A stretch of DNA of 13,026 nt, taken from contig CAIOZP010000421.1 in assembly GCA_903862805.1 (NCBI GenBank), forward strand, positions 1 through 13,026, in the 5' to 3' direction. The notes below the pieces were generated by a model. It had not been told where the DNA came from and did not search any database. It saw only the letters and a program-made list of their open reading frames with translations. The DNA is from an uncultured Fibrobacterota bacterium. Lineage in GTDB: Bacteria; Fibrobacterota; Chitinivibrionia; Chitinivibrionales; CAIOZP01. Shown one piece after another: positions 7,904 through 13,026 of the stretch. The position numbers and the translations under genes were made by a program. The stretch's first letter is position 1. Every line of letters begins with the position of its first letter.

Positions 7904-10027
7904 CTATTCATCATCCGACAAGTCGGCATCGTAAGGATATTCCGACAAATCTTTTCGCGGGGTTTTGTGCGCTGGTTTGCCGCCGGTTGAAAACATTTTC
8001 TGCATGTCGGCGAAGAAATTATCGACGAAGACCTCGCGCTCTGCATCTTGCTTTTCGCCGATCTTTCCATCGAGACACTCTTCGGGAATATTGTAAACGA
8101 AGCGGCAGGGCTGGGTCTCGATCATTTGCTTGCGGACCTCGCGGCTTCCGGGCCATGAAAGAAACAGACGGCGCCGTGCGCGTGTCATTGCCACATAGAA
8201 CAGGCGCCGCTCTTCTTCGAGTCCGCCTTCGGCAAGGGCGCGAGCCGATGGCAGCGTTTTGTCGTCGAGATCGGGAATGAACACCACCGGCCATTCGAGA
8301 CCTTTGCTTTTGTGCATGGTGATAAGTGTAACACCACGCTGTCGTGCATCGGCGTTCTCAGATTCTTCGTTGGCACTTAACGAAATTTCCTGGACATAGC
8401 TTGACAACTCGCGAGTCTTGCTGCGCTTTTCAAACAGCTCAAGTCCGTGAACAATTTCCTCGATTATTTCCAATCGCATTTCAAGCGACGGCTCGTTGTT
8501 GTAGGCGCGCTTTACGGCTTCGATATATCCTGTTTCGTCAAGGATCGCACGCAGCGTTGACGACAGTTCGCCACGGTCGAATCCCGCTTTGTACTTGCGA
8601 TAAAACACCCGCAGCTTCTCAATATTCTCTGCCTGCGACGAGGTAATTCCTTCGGCATCGGCGTGATGCTCGAAGGCTTCCCACAAACTCATTCGGCGAA
8701 ATCCTGCAAGTGCTTCGAGCTTTTCAATACTTGCCGGCGAAATATTTTTGTTCGGAACTTTCAGCACGCGTTCGAGCGAAATTTCGTCGTTGGTGTTGGC
8801 AAAGAACCGCACATAAGCCAAGACATCTTTCACTTCCTTGCGATCAAAAAAGCTCATCGCGCCTTGCACTTTATATGGAATCTTGTCAATGCGAAGCTCT
8901 TCTTCAAAGCGCCGCATTTGCGCATTGGTGCGAAATAAAATCGCCTGATCTGTGTAGGCAAAACCACTGTCTTTTTCCAGACGCTTTATTGTTGCCACAA
9001 CCCATTTCGCTTCGTCAAGCTCGTCGGCAGCCTTGTAGGTTTCAATCGGATTCCCATCGCCAGCGGCGGCGTTGATCTGCTTCGCACGGCGCTTGTGATT
9101 TTTCACGATCACGCCCTGCGCGCCTTCGACAATCTGTTTTGTCGAACGATAGTTGTATCCAAGAACAACGGTTTTGCACCTGTCAAAAAGAGAAGGATAC
9201 GAAAGGATGTTGTCAACCTGCGCACCGCGCCACGAATAGATCGACTGATCATCGTCGCCCACTACAGTGAGGTTGTTCAGCGGCTCGGAAAGTAGTCGCG
9301 CAAGTTTCATCTGAACCGCGTTTGTGTCTTGGAACTCGTCAATTGAAATGAAGCGGTAACGCTTGCGGTACTTCGCCAAAATTTCTGGATGACGCGAGAA
9401 AATCTCAAGCGGTAGCAGAAGCAAATCGTCAAAATCAACCGACTGCTGCTTGACCAAAATCTTTTTGTACGCATCGTAAACACGAGCCGTGCGCCGATCA
9501 TCTGGACTTGTTGCCGCAAACTCCGAAGGTGAGAGCGAAGCGTTTTTCGCAAGACTTATCCGTTGCAAAAACTCCGAATGATCGCCGTCGGTTTTGGCCC
9601 GACCAGTCGAGCGTAAAATGCTTTTCATGGTCGATGTGCGATCGTTGTCGTCAATGATCGTGAAGTTCTTTCCAATGCCAGCCGCTGCACCATCTTCGCG
9701 CAGAACCTTCACGCCAAAACTGTGGAAAGTCGAGATGGTCATTTTGGCCGCCGCATCTTTGCCAACAAGATCGGCAACACGCTCATTCATTTCACGCGCT
9801 GCTTTGTTGGTAAAAGTTACCGCCAAAATTTCTTCCGGCTGCGCAACCTTTTCCTGAATCATCCGAGCTATGCGGTGCGTTAGCACACGAGTCTTGCCCG
9901 ATCCCGCACCAGCGAGAATAAGCATCGGCCCTTCGTTATGAAGAACCGCCTCCCGCTGGCATTCGTCGAGTCCTTCGGTGAATCGCGATTTATTTGTTTT
10001 GGGTTTTGCTTTTGGCTTTGTGCTCAT
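7904..10027 (-). CDS. Rep/UvrD-family SF1A ATP-dependent 3'-5' DNA helicase
   Basis: A 707-residue DNA translocase/helicase of the Rep/UvrD/PcrA group, acting in replication restart, repair or removal of bound proteins. Motifs in order: Q-motif region 16-24, Walker A AGAGSGKT (39-46, Lys45), Ia TFTNKAAREM (71-80), TISTFHSFG (97-105), Walker B DEFQDTN (230-236), motif III GDDDQSIYSWRGA (257-269), IV LGYNYRST (289-296, Arg294), V TMHKSKGLEW (570-579) and VI FYVAMTRARR (610-619, Arg616). FDDLLLLP, YKVQGAMSFFDRKEVKD and a short tail without an evident Tudor-like domain bring it closer to E. coli Rep than to UvrD/PcrA. I chose ATG 10025-10027; in-frame TTG at 10036 would add three residues, and neither has a Shine-Dalgarno. 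The Lys/Pro-rich N-terminus (residues 4-13) is probably disordered. It is first in a likely operon with the VOC gene. Confidence 0.95.
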   Translation of the reverse strand: MSTKPKAKPKTNKSRFTEGLDECQREAVLHNEGPMLILAGAGSGKTRVLTHRIARMIQEKVAQPEEILAVTFTNKAAREMNERVADLVGKDAAAKMTISTFHSFGVKVLREDGAAAGIGKNFTIIDDNDRTSTMKSILRSTGRAKTDGDHSEFLQRISLAKNASLSPSEFAATSPDDRRTARVYDAYKKILVKQQSVDFDDLLLLPLEIFSRHPEILAKYRKRYRFISIDEFQDTNAVQMKLARLLSEPLNNLTVVGDDDQSIYSWRGAQVDNILSYPSLFDRCKTVVLGYNYRSTKQIVEGAQGVIVKNHKRRAKQINAAAGDGNPIETYKAADELDEAKWVVATIKRLEKDSGFAYTDQAILFRTNAQMRRFEEELRIDKIPYKVQGAMSFFDRKEVKDVLAYVRFFANTNDEISLERVLKVPNKNISPASIEKLEALAGFRRMSLWEAFEHHADAEGITSSQAENIEKLRVFYRKYKAGFDRGELSSTLRAILDETGYIEAVKRAYNNEPSLEMRLEIIEEIVHGLELFEKRSKTRELSSYVQEISLSANEESENADARQRGVTLITMHKSKGLEWPVVFIPDLDDKTLPSARALAEGGLEEERRLFYVAMTRARRRLFLSWPGSREVRKQMIETQPCRFVYNIPEECLDGKIGEKQDAEREVFVDNFFADMQKMFSTGGKPAHKTPRKDLSEYPYDADLSDDE

Positions 10028-10061
10028 TGACAACAAGATAATCGTGAGAAAAATAAGAAGG

Positions 10062-10080
10062 AAGGGCTTAGCCAGCCCTT
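10062..10080 (-). promoter_or_regulatory. Leader hairpin before the helicase, possible attenuator
   Basis: On the minus strand AAGGGCT-GGCTA-AGCCCTT forms a 7-bp perfect stem with a 5-nt loop. It is followed by the pyrimidine-rich stretch CCTTCTTATTTTTCTC and ends about 35 nt before the helicase ATG. The layout resembles a weak intrinsic terminator inside the 5' leader, but the T-tract is interrupted. Confidence 0.4.
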
Positions 10081-10102
10081 AGACCCGCCAAGGAAGATGT
10101 GA

Positions 10103-10140
10103 CCCCACCCCCCCGCCTTCGGCCGCCCCCACTGGGGGGC
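10103..10140 (-). other. GC-rich hairpin and G-run cluster in the helicase leader
   Basis: On the minus strand this reads as a GCCCCC-CAGT-GGGGGC hairpin (10125-10140), then a spacer, a run of seven G (10108-10114), one T and four G (10103-10106). The three G runs, one of them long enough to count twice, could form a G-quadruplex with a long loop. It is sharply different in composition from the AT-rich DNA just upstream. It lies in the putative helicase 5' leader. Function unknown; a repeat element is also possible. Confidence 0.45.
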
Positions 10141-10189
10141 TTCTCGGTTTTGATTTTCGTAGGCCATTACAAACATTCTCGTCATTTCA

Positions 10190-10217
10190 ATTTTATTTAG
10201 CTTTATAAGGCCGACAA
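10190..10217 (-). promoter_or_regulatory. Candidate sigma70-type promoter for helicase/VOC operon
   Basis: On the minus strand TTGTCG (10212-10217) is followed after 16 nt by TAAAAT (10190-10195). Hexamer matches to consensus are 4/6 and 5/6. Transcription would start near 10183, giving a leader of about 155 nt that includes the hairpin and G-run cluster. Predicted by eye in AT-rich DNA, so false positives are likely. Confidence 0.35.
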
Positions 10218-10405
10218 CTTACGATCACCAATATCAAGGCTTTGCAATTTCACAAATCTACCTAAAAGTTCAGCACCGGTTTGTCGTTAAGTGATCCGTC
10301 ATCCTTGTTTCCTCAAATCAAAATAGAAGAAATAATTTGGAGATACAAGATTGACAAAACACTTGGCAGAAGGGGTGAAATATGTTTTTCGTGCGGTACT
10401 CCAAA
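10218..10405. other. AT-rich intergenic DNA with nothing recognised
   Basis: This stretch lies between the helicase promoter candidate and the ppnP terminator. I see no ORF with a credible start, no RNA gene and no repeat. A TTGACA at 10351-10356 (plus) has no acceptable -10 partner and no gene behind it. Confidence 0.5.
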
Positions 10406-10408
10406 ACC

Positions 10409-10437
10409 AAAAAGCCTCCGGATCTGATTCCGGAGGC
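10409..10437 (-). terminator. Intrinsic terminator of ppnP
   Basis: On the minus strand GCCTCCGGA and TCCGGAGGC form a perfect 9-bp stem (10429-10437 with 10414-10422) around a 6-nt loop, followed by TTTTT (10409-10413). It lies 27 nt after the ppnP stop codon, the expected place. Confidence 0.9.
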
Positions 10438-10464
10438 AGACATCTTGGATCAGGGAAATTTTTA

Positions 10465-10782
10465 TCAGAGATACGAGCAGAGATACTCGCTCAAAGAATC
10501 TACTTCTATATCGAAACTCGAATTACCTGCGACCTCAAAGCCCGATCCAGCCACCACGCCTATCCATTCATTGCTTCCGGCAAGGCGATAGCGTGCAGAT
10601 CCGGCAACGATGTCCATACGCTCCGGCCCGCCGGTCGAAAAGTTATATGTGCCAGGATAGATCAAGCCGAGAGTCTGCTTTGTCCCGTTCGAAAACACCA
10701 GCGAATGAGAAACAACCTTGCCGCCGAAATAGACATTTGCCTTTGTCGGAACAGCTGCGCCTTCGATTTTCTCCGGTATCAT
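10465..10782 (-). CDS. ppnP: Pyrimidine/purine nucleoside phosphorylase PpnP (DUF1255)
   Basis: PpnP is a small cupin-fold enzyme that phosphorolyses several ribonucleosides to free base and ribose 1-phosphate in nucleoside salvage. The 105-residue product matches the family along its length: ANVYFGGKVVSHSL (15-28), TLGLIYPGTYNFSTGGPERMDIVAG (37-61, close to the E. coli EGEYTFSTAEPEEM region), EWIGVVAGSGFEVAG (72-86) and the C-terminal SEYLCSYL, which mirrors TSYLCRYL in E. coli. ATG 10782 is chosen because AAAGGA lies 7 nt upstream; an in-frame ATG further upstream (10854) would add 24 unrelated residues. About 10 residues precede the usual PpnP N-terminus. It is monocistronic with its own terminator. 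Confidence 0.93.
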   Translation of the reverse strand: MIPEKIEGAAVPTKANVYFGGKVVSHSLVFSNGTKQTLGLIYPGTYNFSTGGPERMDIVAGSARYRLAGSNEWIGVVAGSGFEVAGNSSFDIEVDSLSEYLCSYL

Positions 10783-10789
10783 TTCGCAA

Positions 10790-10795
10790 TCCTTT
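10790..10795 (-). promoter_or_regulatory. Ribosome binding site fixing the ppnP start
   Basis: AAAGGA on the minus strand lies 7 nt before ATG 10780-10782. The alternative ATG at 10809 has a purine stretch with poorer spacing, and the ATG at 10854 has none. Confidence 0.7.
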
Positions 10796-10864
10796 GTTTG
10801 AAAGTTCATTCCTGTTTGTCCCTGCGGCTGAATTCTATTTGACGATACCATCAAGCCCGCTTCG

Positions 10865-10890
10865 GATATTGCCGATAAAATAACAATATC
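10865..10890. promoter_or_regulatory. Inverted repeat GATATTG-N12-CAATATC enclosing a -10-like TAAAAT
   Basis: GATATTG (10865-10871) and CAATATC (10884-10890) are exact reverse complements. The spacer contains TAAAAT (10876-10881), 5/6 to the -10 consensus on the plus strand. The site sits between divergent ppnP and the 58-aa ORF, just upstream of that ORF's ribosome binding site. A repressor bound here would block transcription of the small ORF and perhaps affect ppnP. No good -35 partner is seen at 17 nt. Confidence 0.4.
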
Positions 10891-10907
10891 GCAAAGGGAA
10901 ATGTAGA

Positions 10908-11084
10908 ATGTGCTTCGACAACCGACAGCAGCTGAATGAAATCGAGCGTTACAGACAAAAACTCTCTCACATGCTCCGACGCGATATTGACATCAACTTT
11001 GCGGCGGTCATCTGGATCAGAAAATATGCCCTCCTCTGGCGACTGAAACACCCGTCCAATGTTGCGACCAAATCCTTGACCTGA
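10908..11084 (+). CDS. Hypothetical small protein, 58 aa
   Basis: An unrecognised short ORF from ATG 10908 to TGA 11084. AGGGA (10895-10899, within AAAGGGA) lies 8 nt upstream. Codon third positions are rich in G/C as in neighbouring genes. The product begins MCFDNRQQLNEIERYRQKL and continues as a probable helical protein with an amphipathic N-terminal half, charged pairs, and an aromatic/basic segment AAVIWIRKYALLWRLKHP (32-49). There is no signal peptide; the hydrophobic stretch is too short and too charged for a TM helix. The Arg/Lys content would suit nucleic acid or protein binding, but this is speculation. A weak stem ATCCG/CGGAT with TTTT lies just downstream (11090-11118). On the opposite strand a 140-codon frame spans the same DNA, which lowers certainty. 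Confidence 0.5.
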   Translation: MCFDNRQQLNEIERYRQKLSHMLRRDIDINFAAVIWIRKYALLWRLKHPSNVATKSLT

Positions 11085-11279
11085 TAAATATCCGCTTTTC
11101 AAGAGCATCCCGGATTTTATTGCGCCTCTGTTTCTAACGCGGCAATATCCTTTTAAGCTACCTTGGCTACGCTTCGCGACCCATTCGATAACTGTTTCGC
11201 CCCAGATTGGTAGCAGGCGACAGCGCAAAGCCTTCGGTTTGCCATGATTTTCAGTGGCACCGACCTTGCACATTCTGCC

Positions 11280-11307
11280 TTACGGATCAACAAAGACAGA
11301 TCCGTAA
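11280..11307. repeat. 9-bp perfect inverted repeat, TTACGGATC-N10-GATCCGTAA
   Basis: The two arms (11280-11288 and 11299-11307) match exactly, and the spacer is AACAAAGACA. It ends 9 nt before the AAGGAGG ribosome binding site of the next gene. It could be an operator or a 5'-UTR hairpin that affects stability or access of ribosomes. There is no T-run, so it is not a terminator. Confidence 0.55.
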
Positions 11308-11316
11308 CAGAACTTC

Positions 11317-11323
11317 AAGGAGG
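11317..11323 (+). promoter_or_regulatory. Consensus ribosome binding site AAGGAGG
   Basis: The full anti-Shine-Dalgarno complement lies 5 nt before ATG 11329, the best ribosome binding site in the window. It suggests strong translation of the downstream protein. Confidence 0.85.
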
Positions 11324-11328
11324 CTACC

Positions 11329-12342
11329 ATGCGTATTCTGAATCCGAAAGCCGGACTGACAATGCTTGCAGCGGCAATGTGTATCAAAGCGGCGGCAACG
11401 GTCGCAGTGTTTCCGGCAAATGTTGTAAATGTACTGCCAACTCAAGGCGGCGTAATCTCGGAACTGATGCTTCAAACCTTCACGCAGGTTTCGGGCGAGT
11501 TTCCGGTTCAGTACAAGATTTCTTCAGCAGCGCTCGACAGCGCAAAAGGCAATTACACGGCTGCGGCAAAGGCCTGCGGCGCGGACGAATACATTTTATT
11601 GAACATTATCGGCGTCGACACAATCTTCCAGATAGAGGGAATTAGGTATTCAGCGCAAAACGGTCCGATGTACACCGCACACATCAAAGCCGAGGGAATG
11701 AACGATGTCTTTGAAGCACTTGACCGCCTCGCCCGCGCTCTCTGCATTCGCAAAACAACCGATGAAACCACCACTCTTTCCAATGTGACTAAAGAAGAAG
11801 AAGACGCCGAAAAGAATCGTAAAGCAACAGAGCGGATCAAAAGTATCAAGTTCGGATTCACTTATCCAATTGTCAGCGGAGAGCGTTTCGATCCTATGGC
11901 CGAAGTCGGTTACGACATGAAGTTTGACAACCGAAATTTCTTTGCAAACCTTGGAGTAAACACGCTTCTCGCGTCCAACCCTGCTGATCATTACAGCTTC
12001 TCCGGAATGTCGTTCACGCTCGGTGGAGCCTGGCACCCATCAAATGACAGAACCGTCACGCCATATATCGGCGGTGGAATGTCCCCGCGAATCCTGATCG
12101 TGTCTGGTGAGGATCCGGGCTTCGGACTTATGCCCTACGTAAACTTCGGCCTGATCGCAATGCGTACCATGAAGACACGGTTCAGCGTCGATGCACACGT
12201 CGGCGTCGATGCCCTGCCGGTACACATCACCGACATCACGCACACCGAAGGAATAGGCCTCAGCGAAAAAACGGTAACCGATAAAAAAGGCGGAGATTAC
12301 AACCCTGTTGAAATAGGACTGAGCATGTGCATAGGTTGGTAA
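11329..12342 (+). CDS. Exported protein with CsgG/FlgO/TolB-N-like domain fused to a C-terminal outer-membrane beta-barrel
   Basis: The product has 337 residues. A signal peptide (about 1-23, ending in KAAA) leads into VAVFPANVVN (25-34), ISELMLQTF (43-51) and the AAAKACGADEYILLNIIG segment (78-95). This order of strand, helix and 'A-x-x-x-GAD' recalls the periplasmic alpha/beta domain of TolB-N, FlgO and CsgG-type proteins. A charged, probably helical linker (about 139-173, KEEEDAEKNRK) follows. Residues about 174-337 alternate as short amphipathic beta strands with Gly-rich turns and end in MCIGW, consistent with a barrel of about eight strands whose last residue is Trp. It is probably an abundant outer-membrane protein with a periplasmic domain. 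It stands alone with a strong ribosome binding site and its own terminator. Specific function unknown. Confidence 0.78.
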   Translation: MRILNPKAGLTMLAAAMCIKAAATVAVFPANVVNVLPTQGGVISELMLQTFTQVSGEFPVQYKISSAALDSAKGNYTAAAKACGADEYILLNIIGVDTIFQIEGIRYSAQNGPMYTAHIKAEGMNDVFEALDRLARALCIRKTTDETTTLSNVTKEEEDAEKNRKATERIKSIKFGFTYPIVSGERFDPMAEVGYDMKFDNRNFFANLGVNTLLASNPADHYSFSGMSFTLGGAWHPSNDRTVTPYIGGGMSPRILIVSGEDPGFGLMPYVNFGLIAMRTMKTRFSVDAHVGVDALPVHITDITHTEGIGLSEKTVTDKKGGDYNPVEIGLSMCIGW

Positions 12343-12365
12343 GCCGATCGCATTTCGGTTCATAT

Positions 12366-12397
12366 CCCGCGCCTGATTTCAGGCGCGGGTTTTTTTT
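12366..12397 (+). terminator. Strong intrinsic terminator after the CsgG-like/barrel gene
   Basis: CCCGCGCCTG (12366-12375) pairs with CAGGCGCGGG (12380-12389) around ATTT, followed by eight T (12390-12397). It lies 23 nt past the stop codon. No T-run follows on the minus strand, so it acts in one direction only. Its 3' arm and T-tract are the complement of the last codons of queH. Confidence 0.93.
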
Positions 12398-12966
12398 GCA
12401 CGCAGGGCAAAGCGGATGTCGCGTTCGGCAAGACTGAGTTCACACCCACAATAGTTCTGACGATATATACCGAGCTGTTTTGAAAGCTCGACACTCTTTT
12501 TAAAACCATCATCTTTGCGGAATGAAAACGGAACGTACTCGATACCGGCGGTACTCGCGGCGAGAATTCCCATTTCGTCAATCTTTAAAATGTTTTTATG
12601 AGGACTGACACTAAGCACGGTTCCAAATCTTTCGTAGCCGTAACTGACACAAAACGTGGCGGTTCGTTCAAGGCGGATGCGATAACATTCCCAGCAGCGC
12701 TCGGCGGCTTCGGCCGTGTGCCGCAGATCTTTTACGGCGTTGTGCCATATCGTCGGATTGTAGTCGTCGCAAAAAAATGGCGAGTCGAACATTGCTGCGG
12801 TGCGCTCTGCTTCTGTGCGGCGTTTTTCATATTCGTCAAGCGGGTGGATGTTTGGATTGCAGAAGAAGCACGTGGCATCGAATTCTTCCTTGACAGATGC
12901 GAGAGCCCAGGCCTCGTCGGGCGCACAGCAGATGTGCAGAACTATTCTCTTTTTGTCAAGAAGCAT
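12379..12966 (-). CDS. queH: Epoxyqueuosine reductase QueH
   Basis: QueH (DUF208) reduces epoxyqueuosine to queuosine, the last step of making this modified base in GUN-anticodon tRNAs; it is the cobalamin-independent alternative to QueG. The 195-residue product has the family hallmarks: HICCAPD (11-17, Cys13-Cys14), FFCNPNIHPLDEYEKR (34-49), RCWECYRIRLERTA (90-103, Cys91 and Cys94), SPHKN (121-125), FRKDDGFKKSVELSK (149-163) and YRQNYCGCELS (168-178, Cys173 and Cys175). The paired cysteines hold the iron-sulfur cluster. ATG 12966 is the likely start, though the frame stays open to the window edge and no Shine-Dalgarno is seen. Its last five codons lie inside the terminator of the convergent gene. 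Confidence 0.95.
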   Translation of the reverse strand: MLLDKKRIVLHICCAPDEAWALASVKEEFDATCFFCNPNIHPLDEYEKRRTEAERTAAMFDSPFFCDDYNPTIWHNAVKDLRHTAEAAERCWECYRIRLERTATFCVSYGYERFGTVLSVSPHKNILKIDEMGILAASTAGIEYVPFSFRKDDGFKKSVELSKQLGIYRQNYCGCELSLAERDIRFALRAKKTRA

Positions 12967-13026
12967 TTTCGTTTTTTGTTTCGGATACAGATCGTTTTTT
13001 ATCCGGGAAAATTTCTTCGTCGGTCC
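12956..13026 (-). CDS. Possible C-terminal end of a gene upstream of queH (partial)
   Basis: In one minus-strand frame the last 71 bases read without a stop as TDEEIFPDKKRSVSETKNEN-Ala-Ser, ending at TGA 12956-12958. This is a hydrophilic tail that would overlap the queH start by 11 nt (ATGCTTCTTGA), a common arrangement for translational coupling. It would also explain the lack of a ribosome binding site. Only 22 codons are visible, so it could be chance. Confidence 0.3.
   Translation of the reverse strand, partial: TDEEIFPDKKRSVSETKNENAS

Larger units (their letters stand above)
11085..11328. other. Intergenic region upstream of the CsgG-like/barrel gene
   Basis: This 244-bp stretch contains no plus-strand ORF that I can support. 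It holds a poor stem-loop just after the small ORF (ATCCG 11090-11094 with CGGAT 11111-11115, then TTT) and the inverted repeat at 11280-11307. A minus-strand frame covering it is discussed among rejected items. Confidence 0.45.

Noticed and set aside
10125..10140. GC-rich hairpin as a plus-strand terminator
   Set aside because: The stem is good, but what follows on the plus strand is TTCTCGGTTTTG rather than a T-tract, and no plus-strand gene lies upstream.
10351..10842. Plus-strand frame of 163 codons
   Set aside because: It is antisense to ppnP and runs through the ppnP terminator; the TTGACA-like sequence at its start has no -10 partner.
10851..11273. Minus-strand frame of 140 codons upstream of ppnP
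   Set aside because: It lies on the same strand as ppnP and has a short AAGG before its ATG, so it was considered. The translation has no recognisable domain or ordered composition, it is antisense to the better-supported 58-aa ORF, and its codon use looks less like the neighbours. Homology search could reverse this choice.
1..13026. CRISPR arrays, mobile elements, defence islands, tRNA or rRNA genes
   Set aside because: No regularly spaced repeats, transposase or integrase motifs, known defence-gene domains, or cloverleaf or rRNA signatures were seen on either strand. The Rep-like helicase has an ordinary housekeeping architecture without a nuclease partner.

Overview
The window comes from a Gram-negative (diderm) bacterial chromosome. 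It encodes two outer-membrane beta-barrel proteins with signal peptides and C-terminal aromatic residues, a class A penicillin-binding protein, and ordinary housekeeping functions. Base composition is moderate and the genes are tightly packed with good Shine-Dalgarno sequences. The Wzi-like barrel paired with an exported repeat protein would fit the Fibrobacterota/Bacteroidota/Chlorobi side of the tree; this is inference only, since no rRNA or other taxonomic marker is present. There are no transposases, integrases, phage genes, CRISPR arrays or tRNAs.

Layout. Positions 1-2740 (minus) hold most of a bifunctional class A PBP that runs off the left edge. A 242-bp divergent intergenic region separates it from a plus-strand pair, an exported TPR-type protein (2983-3981) overlapping by 22 nt a Wzi-like outer-membrane barrel (3960-5567). 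After a 202-bp gap comes a 14-TM DHA2-family MFS exporter (5770-7455). Convergent to it is a minus-strand pair: a Rep/UvrD-type helicase (7904-10027) followed 23 nt later by a VOC/glyoxalase-fold protein (7491-7880). The helicase is preceded by an unusual leader with hairpins and G-rich runs on the transcribed strand. Then come PpnP nucleoside phosphorylase (10465-10782, minus) with a clear terminator, an unrecognised 58-aa plus-strand ORF (10908-11084) whose putative -10 lies inside an inverted repeat, and an exported protein joining a CsgG/FlgO/TolB-N-like domain to a beta-barrel (11329-12342). The plus-strand terminator of that last gene overlaps the 3' end of convergent queH (12379-12966, minus). 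The last bases may hold the tail of a gene upstream of queH.

The genes do not form one pathway. The themes are cell envelope (PBP, TPR plus Wzi-like pair, MFS exporter, CsgG-like barrel protein) and nucleic acid or nucleoside metabolism (helicase, PpnP, QueH). I found no convincing new multi-gene system. The most interesting unexplained items are the small 58-aa ORF with its palindromic promoter, the structured helicase leader, the CsgG-like domain plus barrel fusion, and the overlapping TPR/Wzi-like pair.
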